Notes under the pieces: generated by a model
The model's input: the letters and a program-made list of their open reading frames with translations, nothing else
Told to the model about the DNA's origin: nothing
The model's database searches: none
Assembly (NCBI GenBank): GCA_016718135.1
Contig: JADKEF010000003.1
Span: 124,001 to 188,000, forward strand
Direction of reading: 5' to 3'
Origin: Acidobacteriota bacterium
GTDB taxonomy: Bacteria > Acidobacteriota > Blastocatellia > Pyrinomonadales > Pyrinomonadaceae
DNA length: 64,000 nt
Program-made: the position numbers and the translations under genes
Part shown: positions 34,234 to 41,666 of the stretch, in pieces
Layout of the letters: every line of letters starts with the position of its first letter
How positions within the stretch are numbered: position 1 is the first letter of the stretch

Positions 34234-35441
34234 TTTACGTCTTCTATTTTTTCGCAACCCTGCTCGTCTGGCTCAGCTTCAAATCCTTTCGCGGCGGCAT
34301 CGCGTATCTTCGCTTTTTTCGCGAAGAACTCGCGAAGCCGAGATCGACCTTCACACCATTTATTACAGTAATCGCCCCATGCCGCGGCATCGACGAAGGC
34401 CTCGATCAGAACCTCGCGGCCTTGCTCAAACAGGACTTTCCTGAACACGAAGTCATCTTCGTTGTTGACGACGAAAACGACCCGGCTGTGCCAGTGATCA
34501 TGAGTGTCAGTACCGGGAACGGTAGCGACCGGCTCTTTAATGTCGCGACCAAGCTCATCGTCGCCCCAAAAGCTCAAGGCTGTGCTCAGAAAATCGCCAA
34601 TCTCCGCGAGGCCGTTCTTCACGCGGACGACAGATCACAAGCCTTCGTTTTCGTAGACTCCGACGCGCGTCCATCACCTGATTGGCTCAGAGCACTCGTC
34701 GCTCCGTTGGCCGATGAGAATATTGGAGCCGCGACCGGCTATCGTTGGTTCATATCAAAAGCACCAACGCTCGCCTCCGAAATGCGCTCCGTCTGGAATG
34801 CTTCGATCGCCTCCGCACTCGGTCCGAATTCAAGTTCGAATTTCACTTGGGGCGGCTCAACAGCGATAAGGCGTGACGTTTTTGAACGCATCGAAATGCG
34901 TGAAAAATGGGCGGGAACGCTATCGGATGATTTCGCCGTCACTCGCATTCTGAACGAGGCTAAACTTCCAATTGTCTTTGTCCCTCAGGCACTTACGGCT
35001 TCGGTCGAGAATTGCACATGGGCAGAACTCTTCGAATTCACGACTCGCCAGATGAAGATCACGCGTGTCTGTATGACCAAGCTTTGGGTGATGTCGATGA
35101 TCGGCTCGGCGGTATTCAGCGCGGTGATGATCGCGGCGTTCTTGATCTCGATATTTGGCAAAGATGTGATCGCCGTAAGCGTGTCGATAGGGACGCTTGT
35201 TCTCGTCTCCGCATTCAGTATTGGCAAGTCGTGGCTTCGGCTATATGCCGTGAAACTCGCTCTTACCGACTACGAGACAGAGCTAAAACTTCAATTCTGG
35301 CCGCACATCACACTCTGGCTTTTAACGCCTTCGCTCTTCCTCTACAATTCGCTTGCGGCGGCATTTTCGCAGCGGCTCAAATGGCGGGGCATAACCTACG
35401 AATTGAAATCGCCAACTGAAACTGTCATTATTTCCAATTGA
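34230..35441 (+). CDS. Family 2 (ceramide-glucosyltransferase-like, GT21-type) membrane glycosyltransferase
   Basis: 403 residues starting at a GTG that overlaps the waaA stop (GTGA), which implies coupled translation. An N-terminal membrane helix precedes a GT-A fold: FITVIAPCRGIDEGLDQNLA, VIFVVDDENDPA, the DxD-type AFVFVDSDARPSPDWLRALV, WGGSTAIRRDVFERIEMREK, and LSDDFAVTRIL with the catalytic Asp. TRQMKITR stands in place of the usual QxxRW. Three C-terminal membrane helices follow. The layout is that of ceramide glucosyltransferase and HpnI. Next to waaA it may glycosylate a lipid or lipid A, but the acceptor is unknown. Confidence 0.85.
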   Translation: MIYVFYFFATLLVWLSFKSFRGGIAYLRFFREELAKPRSTFTPFITVIAPCRGIDEGLDQNLAALLKQDFPEHEVIFVVDDENDPAVPVIMSVSTGNGSDRLFNVATKLIVAPKAQGCAQKIANLREAVLHADDRSQAFVFVDSDARPSPDWLRALVAPLADENIGAATGYRWFISKAPTLASEMRSVWNASIASALGPNSSSNFTWGGSTAIRRDVFERIEMREKWAGTLSDDFAVTRILNEAKLPIVFVPQALTASVENCTWAELFEFTTRQMKITRVCMTKLWVMSMIGSAVFSAVMIAAFLISIFGKDVIAVSVSIGTLVLVSAFSIGKSWLRLYAVKLALTDYETELKLQFWPHITLWLLTPSLFLYNSLAAAFSQRLKWRGITYELKSPTETVIISN

Positions 35442-35451
35442 CCTCTTGTCG

Positions 35452-36144
35452 ATGATGGCCGAGAACGAGACAAACTTTGACGACGAACCCCGCCGAGAGA
35501 TACCGTGGCCTGGCGGCGTGCGTCCCACGGTTGAGCAGCCTCAAGCACCTCAGTTTGTCCCCGAAGAACTGCGAAACGAGCCTAGTGATTACTATGCCGG
35601 TTCTGACTTGGCTGATGGCGATCCGAATTTCACCGGCCTCTGGCCTGCGGAAGCTGAGGTCGAAACACAAACTCTAGCACGGCCGGTCTCAAACCCGTTC
35701 GAGGCTCCGGTGGAGTTACAGCCCCCGATCCCGGACATGCCGCAGCAGTCGTGGCCGCCGCCAGCCCACTTCGTCGATCCGGTCGAGGATCCGCAGCTTC
35801 CGCCGCGTGCTTGGCCACCCGATCAATTTGGCGCTCAGGCTCAGTTTGTTCCGGAAACCTATGTTCCGGACGATATGGACGAAACATCGCGCCGCAGCGG
35901 CCTCGCGTATTCCGCCGGGATCGTCTTCTTTGTCTCCGTGGCTTTTCTTATGCTGCTCGGCTGGTTCGCTGATCTACTAATCGGCTCGTCGCCGTTCGGT
36001 CTCGTGGCTGGTATCGTCATCGGTTCGATGATCGGATTTGTCCAGTTTTTCTATATCAGTAAGCAGATCTACGAGCCTTCGAATAAAAAGTCTGAGATCA
36101 AACCGTTCCTCACCGGCCACGATGACGAAGACATCGGCGCCTAG
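35452..36144 (+). CDS. AtpZ/AtpI-type protein with long proline-rich N-terminal region
   Basis: Starts at ATG 35452 or 35455; a TTG at 35446 is also possible. The first 140 residues are acidic and proline-rich (REIPWPGGVRPTVEQPQAPQ, LQPPIPDMPQQSWPPPAHFV) with no recognised fold. The last 80 residues are a two-helix AtpZ/AtpI-like domain: SGLAYSAGIVFFVSVAFLML, then FGLVAGIVIGSMIGFVQFFY. These small proteins help assemble the F0 rotor or carry magnesium or calcium. It lies just before atpI, atpB and atpE. The long soluble extension is unusual, as family members are generally near 80-110 residues. Confidence 0.75.
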   Translation: MMAENETNFDDEPRREIPWPGGVRPTVEQPQAPQFVPEELRNEPSDYYAGSDLADGDPNFTGLWPAEAEVETQTLARPVSNPFEAPVELQPPIPDMPQQSWPPPAHFVDPVEDPQLPPRAWPPDQFGAQAQFVPETYVPDDMDETSRRSGLAYSAGIVFFVSVAFLMLLGWFADLLIGSSPFGLVAGIVIGSMIGFVQFFYISKQIYEPSNKKSEIKPFLTGHDDEDIGA

Positions 36145-36188
36145 ACTTTGAATTAACTACCATTTCCTTTTATAATTTAAGTTTCGCG

Positions 36189-36587
36189 ATGGGCGAGGAT
36201 CTTGAACCTATAACGGCAGTTCCAGTGATCTCGCATCGCGGCATTTTGATAATTATGGCCGTGGTCGTCGCTCTCGCTTCCGTTTGCGGGTTCGTTTTTG
36301 GCGGCACACGATTTGGGTTTGGCGTGATATTCGGCGGTGTTCTGTCGTTTGCCAATTACATTTGGCTCGATCGTACGACGAAAGCGATGTTCGCTCCGGA
36401 CGCGCACGCTACGTCGGGGATCTTAGCGGTCAAGTACATTTTTCGGTACGTCGTGATCGGCGGCATTTTGCTTCTTGTCTTTTTAACCGGGGCAATGCCT
36501 ATCGCGGCGGTCATCCTCGGGCTCTCGGCTTTTGCTTTGGCAGTAGTCATTCAGGGGATGAAAAATATTATTTCTAATACTATTTAG
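36189..36587 (+). CDS. atpI: ATP synthase subunit I-like protein
   Basis: 132 residues with four hydrophobic segments: RGILIIMAVVVALASVCGFV, FGFGVIFGGVLSFANYIWLD, YIFRYVVIGGILLLVFLTGA and PIAAVILGLSAFALAVVIQG. Size, topology and position directly before atpB match subunit I (UncI family), which helps assemble the c-ring. Sequence conservation in this family is low, so the call relies largely on context. atpB starts 12 bases downstream. Confidence 0.8.
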   Translation: MGEDLEPITAVPVISHRGILIIMAVVVALASVCGFVFGGTRFGFGVIFGGVLSFANYIWLDRTTKAMFAPDAHATSGILAVKYIFRYVVIGGILLLVFLTGAMPIAAVILGLSAFALAVVIQGMKNIISNTI

Positions 36588-36599
36588 AAGGTTTTTAAG

Positions 36600-37499
36600 A
36601 TGTTCTTATTTGCAGAAGGTGGCGGCGGCCATCACACACCACTGATCGTGGAGTTCATTAACCACTATTTCGGTAAACCGGTGCATCAATTTCAGATCAC
36701 CTACACCGAACCTCTGTGGAATCAGTACGTATTTTCAAAGTTCGGCACGACCGCTGCTAAGGCGTTTGGTCCATACACTGTCGAAAACGCGATTCCCTGG
36801 TACACGATCATGTTCGTGATCGCCTGCATCATCACGGTGATCGTCGTCAGCCTGCTCAAAGGCAAGCTGTCGGATGACGACCCGTTGCCGGGACAGCTTA
36901 CGCTCGAGGCAGGCTATCTCGTCATCAAAGACATGATCGGCAGCATCATCGGCGATCACGGAGCCCGGCATTTCCCTGTTGTGGCGACCTTCGGCGTGCT
37001 GATCCTTGTATCTAATCTTTTAGGGCAGTTTCCGCTGTTCATGTCGCCGACCGCGTCGGTCAACGTGACCTTTGCACTAGGCATATCGTCGTTCGTTTAT
37101 TACAACTACGTCGGTATCTCGGAGAACGGCCTTTGGGGCCACATCAAGCACTTCGCGGGTCCGAAACTGCCGGCATTGATGATTCCGATCACCGGGCTGA
37201 TATTCATGATCGAACTTATCAGTAGCTCGATCAGGCCTTTCACGCTCGGCGTTCGACTGTTTGCGAACATGTATTCGGACGAGCAGGTATTCTTGCAGAT
37301 CACCAATCTCGCTCCTCCGTTCACGCATTTTCTGGTGCCGCTCGTACTGACGGGATTGGGCGTATTCGTTGCATTAGTTCAGGCATTTGTATTCACGCTG
37401 CTCTCGATGATCTACATTGGCGAGGTGAGTCATGCCCCGCATGATCATGATGAGCACCACGACGAAGCTCACGGCGAAGCAGCCGTGGCTCACGCGTAA
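36600..37499 (+). CDS. atpB: ATP synthase F0 subunit a
   Basis: Membrane stator with the proton or sodium half-channels. 299 residues and about six helices. The essential arginine lies in ELISSSIRPFTLGVRLFANM, and the last helix block is LTGLGVFVALVQAFVFTLLS. The N-terminal periplasmic part is long (HHTPLIVEFINHYFGKPVHQ), and the C-terminus is a His/Asp/Glu-rich tail (HAPHDHDEHHDEAHGEA) that could bind metal. The start ATG at 36600 is preceded by GAAGG. A strong hairpin element separates it from atpE. Confidence 0.95.
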   Translation: MFLFAEGGGGHHTPLIVEFINHYFGKPVHQFQITYTEPLWNQYVFSKFGTTAAKAFGPYTVENAIPWYTIMFVIACIITVIVVSLLKGKLSDDDPLPGQLTLEAGYLVIKDMIGSIIGDHGARHFPVVATFGVLILVSNLLGQFPLFMSPTASVNVTFALGISSFVYYNYVGISENGLWGHIKHFAGPKLPALMIPITGLIFMIELISSSIRPFTLGVRLFANMYSDEQVFLQITNLAPPFTHFLVPLVLTGLGVFVALVQAFVFTLLSMIYIGEVSHAPHDHDEHHDEAHGEAAVAHA

Positions 37500-37503
37500 A
37501 AGT

Positions 37504-37566
37504 TCAGAGTGCAGGCTTTAGCCTGTATTTGCTGATTGGAGAAACAGGCTAAAGCCTGCACTCTAA
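37504..37566. repeat. Strong palindrome between atpB and atpE (GCAGGCTTTAGCCTG family)
   Basis: TCAGAGTGCAGGCTTTAGCC-TGT pairs with ACAGGCTAAAGCCTGCACTC almost perfectly over about 22 bases, with a 17-base loop. Each arm also contains the smaller palindrome CAGGCTTTAGCCTG. It starts 4 bases after the atpB stop. The hairpin could protect the atpB 3' end or set the expression ratio of atpE. The rest of the 238-bp gap shows only a small ACTCC-acg-GGAGT-like palindrome near 37630 and a strong ribosome site AAAGGAG before atpE. Confidence 0.85.
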
Positions 37567-37737
37567 CGACGAAGACTGATTGAAAACTTGTTCGTTCATA
37601 GCAGATATGCCCGCACGCAGGCGGCGTGGACTCCACGGAGTATAAAATCCACGCAATACCGGAAGTGAGGCGAAATAATACCACGCGAGCGAGTTTGAAA
37701 GACGGTCTTCTTATTTAACAAAAAGGAGATAACTAAA

Positions 37738-38049
37738 ATGGGTAAAATGAAATATGTAGTTTACGCTACGCTCGCTATCGCACTTTTCGCGATGTCGGCA
37801 ATGGCACAGGGTGCGGCTGACAACGAATTTACGGTCAGCGCAAGCAAGGCGATCGGCGGCGGTATCGGTTTCGGCCTCGCAGCCGGTTTGGCAGGTATCG
37901 CACAGGGTCTCGTTGGTTCGCGTGCTGCTGAGGGTGCTGCCCGCAATCCGGGTGCAGCCGGTACAGTTCAAACGATGATGATCATCGCCCTCGCACTGAT
38001 CGAGTCACTCGTCCTCTTCGCTCTGCTTATCGTTTTCGTCAAGCTTTAA
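37738..38049 (+). CDS. atpE: ATP synthase F0 subunit c with signal-like N-terminus
   Basis: 103 residues forming the c-ring rotor subunit. The first helix is a signal-peptide-like segment (MKYVVYATLAIALFAMSAMA followed by Q), which adds about 25 residues to the normal 75-80. The hairpin follows: IGGGIGFGLAAGLAGIAQGL, polar loop AARNPGAAG, and the second helix ALALIESLVLFALLIVF with the ion-binding Glu. Gln in GIAQG and Glu-Ser in IES match two positions of sodium-binding rings, but the following Thr and Tyr are Leu and Phe, so proton use is as likely. A strong ribosome site (AAAGGAG) precedes it, fitting the need for many copies. No F1 genes follow. Confidence 0.94.
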   Translation: MGKMKYVVYATLAIALFAMSAMAQGAADNEFTVSASKAIGGGIGFGLAAGLAGIAQGLVGSRAAEGAARNPGAAGTVQTMMIIALALIESLVLFALLIVFVKL

Positions 38050-38073
38050 TTCGAGAACGTCAGACATATATTT

Positions 38074-38111
38074 CGCGGGTGAGGCCTTCGTTGGTCTCAT
38101 CCGCGATTTTC
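38074..38111 (+). terminator. Terminator after atpE
   Basis: CGCGGGTGAGGCC paired with GGTCTCATCCGCG around a TTCGTT loop, followed by ATTTTC. It lies 25 bases after the atpE stop and before the pseudokinase gene, so the ATP synthase transcript probably ends here without F1 genes. Confidence 0.75.
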
Positions 38112-38183
38112 ATTGCACTACGCGCCGCGAAGTTTTATTCTTTTACTTGCAACCTGAGCGGTTTTCAGGCGTTCTAATATTAG

Positions 38184-39710
38184 ATGAGCGAACTTGTTGG
38201 AAAATTAATTGCGGAGAAATACCGTATCGAGAGTCTGATCGGCGAGGGCGATGCCGGTGACCTTTTTGCGGCGCGCAATGAGATCACGGATACGGCAGTG
38301 ACGTTAAAGATATTGCCTCAAGCGTTGGCAATGGATATGCGTTGGGCCAAACGGTTCATCGACGAATCCCGTGCTGCGGCGACCGTTAATCACGAGAACA
38401 TTCTCAACCTGACCGACTTCGGCAGCGACATAAAAGGCATCTGCTACGCTGTATTCGAACCTATCGACGGCAAGCAACTATCCGAACTTCTGACCTCAAG
38501 CCTCGACGAAGGCCGTGCAATTCGCATCGCCAAGCAAGTCGCCGCGGCTGTTACGGCCGCTCAATCGAAAAAGCTGGTACACGGACGCATCAGCCCGCAG
38601 ACGATCTTCGTCAAAACTGACGAGATCGGCACGGATCACGTAAAGGTTTACGGATTCGGCGGCGACCCGCTCAATGTTGAACGCGACGCCGACCCGCGAT
38701 ATCTCGCTCCCGAACAATCGACCGCATATCCCGTCGCTGACGATCGTACTGACGTCTACTCGCTCGGCATCACGCTCTACGAAATGCTAAGCGGTGTGCT
38801 TCCCTACGAAGGCAAGACCGCCGCTGAGGTGCAGGCAAAGGCCGCAAACGAGCCGCCGCCACCACTCTCGGCATTTCGCAAAGACCTGAATCCTGAGATC
38901 GAACCTATCATCCTTACCGCGATGGCCGTCAACGCCGACCGCCGCTATCAAACCATGGCCGCGTTCGCCGAAGACCTCGAACTTCTCGCCAACCGCGTCG
39001 CCCCGGCGAAAGCAGTTGCGGCAGCAGCAGCAGGCGGCAGTCGAAGCGTATGGAAGACAGCGGGCATCGCATTCGCCGGTATCGCCGTTCTCGCCGTCGC
39101 ACTGATCTACGCAACGTCTGTTCGCCAGACCGACCCGACCGATCAACTACAGACTGAACTCGCAAGTTTGCCGGTTCAACCGATCAGCCCCGCGACCGGA
39201 ATGCAGGAAGAATCTCTTGTCCGCCTCGCACCGATGACTGAGGCAGAGATAATGGCGTCCACAATGGACGTTCCGCCTGGAACATTGCCCGGCGGTGACG
39301 GAAACAATCCGTGGATAAATGGCGGAATGCCTCCGGGCGGCGGACCGCCCCTTGGGCCTGTGCCGCAAACGGGTATGCCCTTAAATCAGAATGCTCCGCC
39401 GCTTGGCTACGTGCCACAGGGTGGTCAGGTCGTGACCGTAGATCCGAGCGTAAATGGCGGCAGTCAGTTCATGCCGCAGGACAGCGGCGTTATCCTCGTG
39501 CCTGTTCCAGTCAATCCGGAGAGTAATCCAACGCCCGCACCAACGAAACCGGCCGCGAATACCGCTCAGCCACCTAGTACCGTGCCGACGCCAAAGCCAA
39601 TGGCGACCCCGATGCCGAAAACAAAGCAGGGAGACACTACGAAGGGCAAATCGACCACGCCAGCCACGACTAAACCAAAATCTGGTAAACCGGGCGAAGA
39701 ACTGTTGTAA
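38184..39710 (+). CDS. Transmembrane serine/threonine pseudokinase
   Basis: 508 residues with a Hanks-type kinase fold (about 10-275), but the catalytic machinery is missing. The nucleotide Lys (VTLKILP, Lys42) and helix-C Glu61 remain. The HRD motif reads His-Gly-Arg in LVHGRISPQTIF, so the catalytic Asp is Arg135. The usual Lys and Asn of KPxN are Ser and Thr, and DFG reads GFG (VYGFGGD). RYLAPEQS and DRTDVYSLGITLYEMLSGVL are intact, so the fold should be kept. A transmembrane helix follows (residues about 289-311), then an extracytoplasmic Gly/Pro-rich and Thr/Lys/Pro tail. It is probably a sensor or scaffold rather than an enzyme. Confidence 0.85.
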   Translation: MSELVGKLIAEKYRIESLIGEGDAGDLFAARNEITDTAVTLKILPQALAMDMRWAKRFIDESRAAATVNHENILNLTDFGSDIKGICYAVFEPIDGKQLSELLTSSLDEGRAIRIAKQVAAAVTAAQSKKLVHGRISPQTIFVKTDEIGTDHVKVYGFGGDPLNVERDADPRYLAPEQSTAYPVADDRTDVYSLGITLYEMLSGVLPYEGKTAAEVQAKAANEPPPPLSAFRKDLNPEIEPIILTAMAVNADRRYQTMAAFAEDLELLANRVAPAKAVAAAAAGGSRSVWKTAGIAFAGIAVLAVALIYATSVRQTDPTDQLQTELASLPVQPISPATGMQEESLVRLAPMTEAEIMASTMDVPPGTLPGGDGNNPWINGGMPPGGGPPLGPVPQTGMPLNQNAPPLGYVPQGGQVVTVDPSVNGGSQFMPQDSGVILVPVPVNPESNPTPAPTKPAANTAQPPSTVPTPKPMATPMPKTKQGDTTKGKSTTPATTKPKSGKPGEELL

Positions 39711-39728
39711 GTCTGTCTTACTCTTAAG

Positions 39729-39859
39729 AATTGCCGTTGGCTTTAGGCAACGGTTAAGGCCGAAATAAATGCTCGGGCTTCAGCCCAACGAACATGCGTT
39801 GGGCTAGAGCCCGATTTCCTTGTAACCTCCGTCACCGTTGGCTAAAGCCAACGGCAATT
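39729..39859. repeat. Nested palindrome between convergent genes (CCGTTGGCTTTAGCC and CGGGCTTCAGCCC families)
   Basis: The outer arms AATTGCCGTTGGCTTTAGGC and the inverted GCTAAAGCCAACGGCAATT enclose a second hairpin, CTCGGGCTTCAGCCCAACG-aacatg-CGTTGGGCTAGAGCCCGA (39772-39814). It fills the gap between the pseudokinase stop and the moxR stop, so it may also serve as a bidirectional terminator. Two different repeat families appear to be nested, one inside the other. Confidence 0.85.
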
Positions 39860-39869
39860 ATAAAACTGT

Positions 39870-40822
39870 TTACCTTGGAACCTCGACCGTCTTAATGATG
39901 TCAGAAATGACAGCGTCGGCGGTTGCTCCGTCTAGTTCAGCCTCAGCCCGCAGGGCGAGGCGGTGGCGTAGGACGGGCGTCGACACATCTCGAACATCGT
40001 CCGGAGTCGGGAATTCGCGGCCGCGAATGGCGGCGAGAGCTTTTGAGCATAGCAACAAGGCGACGGACGCACGCGGGCTGGCTCCATAGAGAATCGTCGG
40101 ATGGCTGCGTGTGCGGCGGACGATATCGACGATGTATTTCTGCACGCCCGACTCCATCCTCATCTCGCGAACCTCGAACCGGCACTTCGCGATCGCCGCC
40201 GGATCTTGGAGCGGCTGAACCTGTATCTGCTCGAGCCGCCGCGAGTTAAACCCGGCATCCCAACGAGCAACGATCTCCGCCTCTTCGTTTTCAGCCGGAT
40301 AATCGATCAGGATCTTCATCAGAAAACGGTCAAGCTGAGCCTCGGGTAGCGGATATGTGCCTTCGTATTCGATCGGATTCTCAGTCGCGAGCACGGTAAA
40401 CATCGGCGATAGCGGCAGGCGTTCGCCGTCGATCGTCGTCTGGCGTTCCTCCATCGCTTCGAGCAACGCAGCCTGCGTTTTTGGCGGCGTCGGTTGATCT
40501 CATCGGCAAGCAAGATATCCGTAAAGATCGGCCCGTGCCGCAGGCTGAACTGCGACGTCTGCATATTAAACACGTTGGTGCCCGTAATGTCCGACGGCAT
40601 CAGATCGGGCGTGAACTGTATCCGCGAAAACTGCGCTCCGATAATGTTTGCAAGCGACTTTACCGTCAAAGTCTTCGCCGTCCCCGGCACGCCCTCGATC
40701 AAAGCATGGCCCTCAGCGAGTACGGTGACCAATATCTGTTCAATAACATCATCCTGGCCCACGATCGTCTTGCGGAGTTCGTTAAGGATGTGTGCAACTG
40801 TTGTGGTTGTGTGATTTAGCAT
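39870..40822 (-). pseudogene. MoxR-type AAA+ ATPase (one frameshift)
   Basis: Chaperone-like AAA+ ATPase of the MoxR family, which acts on von Willebrand-type domain proteins or helps assemble metal enzymes. N-terminal part: TIVGQDDVIEQILVTVLAEG, Walker A GVPGTAKT, IQFTPDLMPSDITGTNVFN, Walker B ILLADEINR. One base is missing near 40490. The other frame then continues TPPKTQAALLEAMEERQTTI, ATENPIEYEGTYPLPEAQLD with sensor 1 and arginine-finger regions, and the C-terminal lid. Together they give about 317 residues, the normal length. The gene is the last of the minus-strand DUF4129-DUF4350-TauE-MoxR series. The usual DUF58 partner is not downstream. Confidence 0.9.
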
Positions 40823-40831
40823 CTAATTGTC

Positions 40832-40899
40832 GACCGCGAAATCCGCGAAAGAACGCGAAAAAAAAGAGCCAGAGTATCTATTTCACGTATTTCGCAAGC
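40832..40899. repeat. Intergenic imperfect palindrome (CGCGAAA family, second copy)
   Basis: ACCGCGAAATCCGCGAAAGA with a third ACGCGAAA unit on the left pairs partly with TTTCACGTATTTCGC on the right. It has the same unit as the element at 14995-15145. It lies between the moxR start (40822) and the TauE-like stop (40911). Confidence 0.7.
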
Positions 40900-40910
40900 C
40901 AATTCTTATT

Positions 40911-41663
40911 TCAAATAAAATCGTATAGCGTCTTAGCGGCTAGCAGCAAGACCGTTGTCAAAAATATTCGTCTTAACCAAACATCATTCAGCTTCGTCGC
41001 ATAATGTGCCCCGACATACGCTCCGGCGAACATTGCCGCTCCGATGATCAGGCCGAGTTTGTAATCAACTAAACCTTGCCACATAAAAACGATGGTCGCA
41101 ATCAGTGACGAAAACACATTTATGAGCTTGGTCGACGCGACCGCCTCGCCGTAACGCATGCCGTAGATACCGACCAGAACAGCGGTCAGCATCGTCACAT
41201 AGCCGCCGCTAAACAGCCCGCCGTAGATGCCAAGTATAAAGGTCAAAACGTAAGTAACGGGCAATGCGAACCGTCCGGGCTGCACCTCATCCGAAACGCC
41301 CGTCTTGTGCCTTACAAGCGTGAACAACGCAACAAATATCATCGCCGCCGAGACGATCAGTTTTATCGAATCGCTCGACAAGACTCCGACGAGCAAGGCT
41401 CCGAGCGTTGACGAAATGACCGTGATCAGCACAAACGGCGACAGCTTGTCGTGCTCCATCTTCTTTTGCCGAACGAACGGTATCGTACCTCCGATCGACA
41501 TAAATACGAGTCCGAACATATTCGTCGCGACCGCAACCTTCGGATCGATGCCGAGTTGAAACATCACCGGCACGGCGATTAGCGAGTTGCTCCCCGTGAC
41601 GACGCCGATCAAGCTCGTCAGGAAAAACACCGCGACCAGAATAATGAGAGCGTACAGAGCCAT
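40911..41663 (-). CDS. TauE/SafE-family (sulfite exporter-like) membrane permease
   Basis: 250 residues with about eight hydrophobic segments in two similar halves. LTSLIGVVTGSNSLIAVPVM near the start and GIYGGLFSGGYVTMLTAVLV in the second half are the paired glycine-rich motifs of the TauE/SafE (formerly DUF81) family, which exports small anions such as sulfite, sulfoacetate or others. The substrate cannot be told. It starts 3 bases after the DUF4350 gene, so it is part of that operon, though it is not a usual member of the MoxR/DUF4129 cluster. Confidence 0.88.
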   Translation of the reverse strand: MALYALIILVAVFFLTSLIGVVTGSNSLIAVPVMFQLGIDPKVAVATNMFGLVFMSIGGTIPFVRQKKMEHDKLSPFVLITVISSTLGALLVGVLSSDSIKLIVSAAMIFVALFTLVRHKTGVSDEVQPGRFALPVTYVLTFILGIYGGLFSGGYVTMLTAVLVGIYGMRYGEAVASTKLINVFSSLIATIVFMWQGLVDYKLGLIIGAAMFAGAYVGAHYATKLNDVWLRRIFLTTVLLLAAKTLYDFI

Positions 41664-41666
41664 CGA

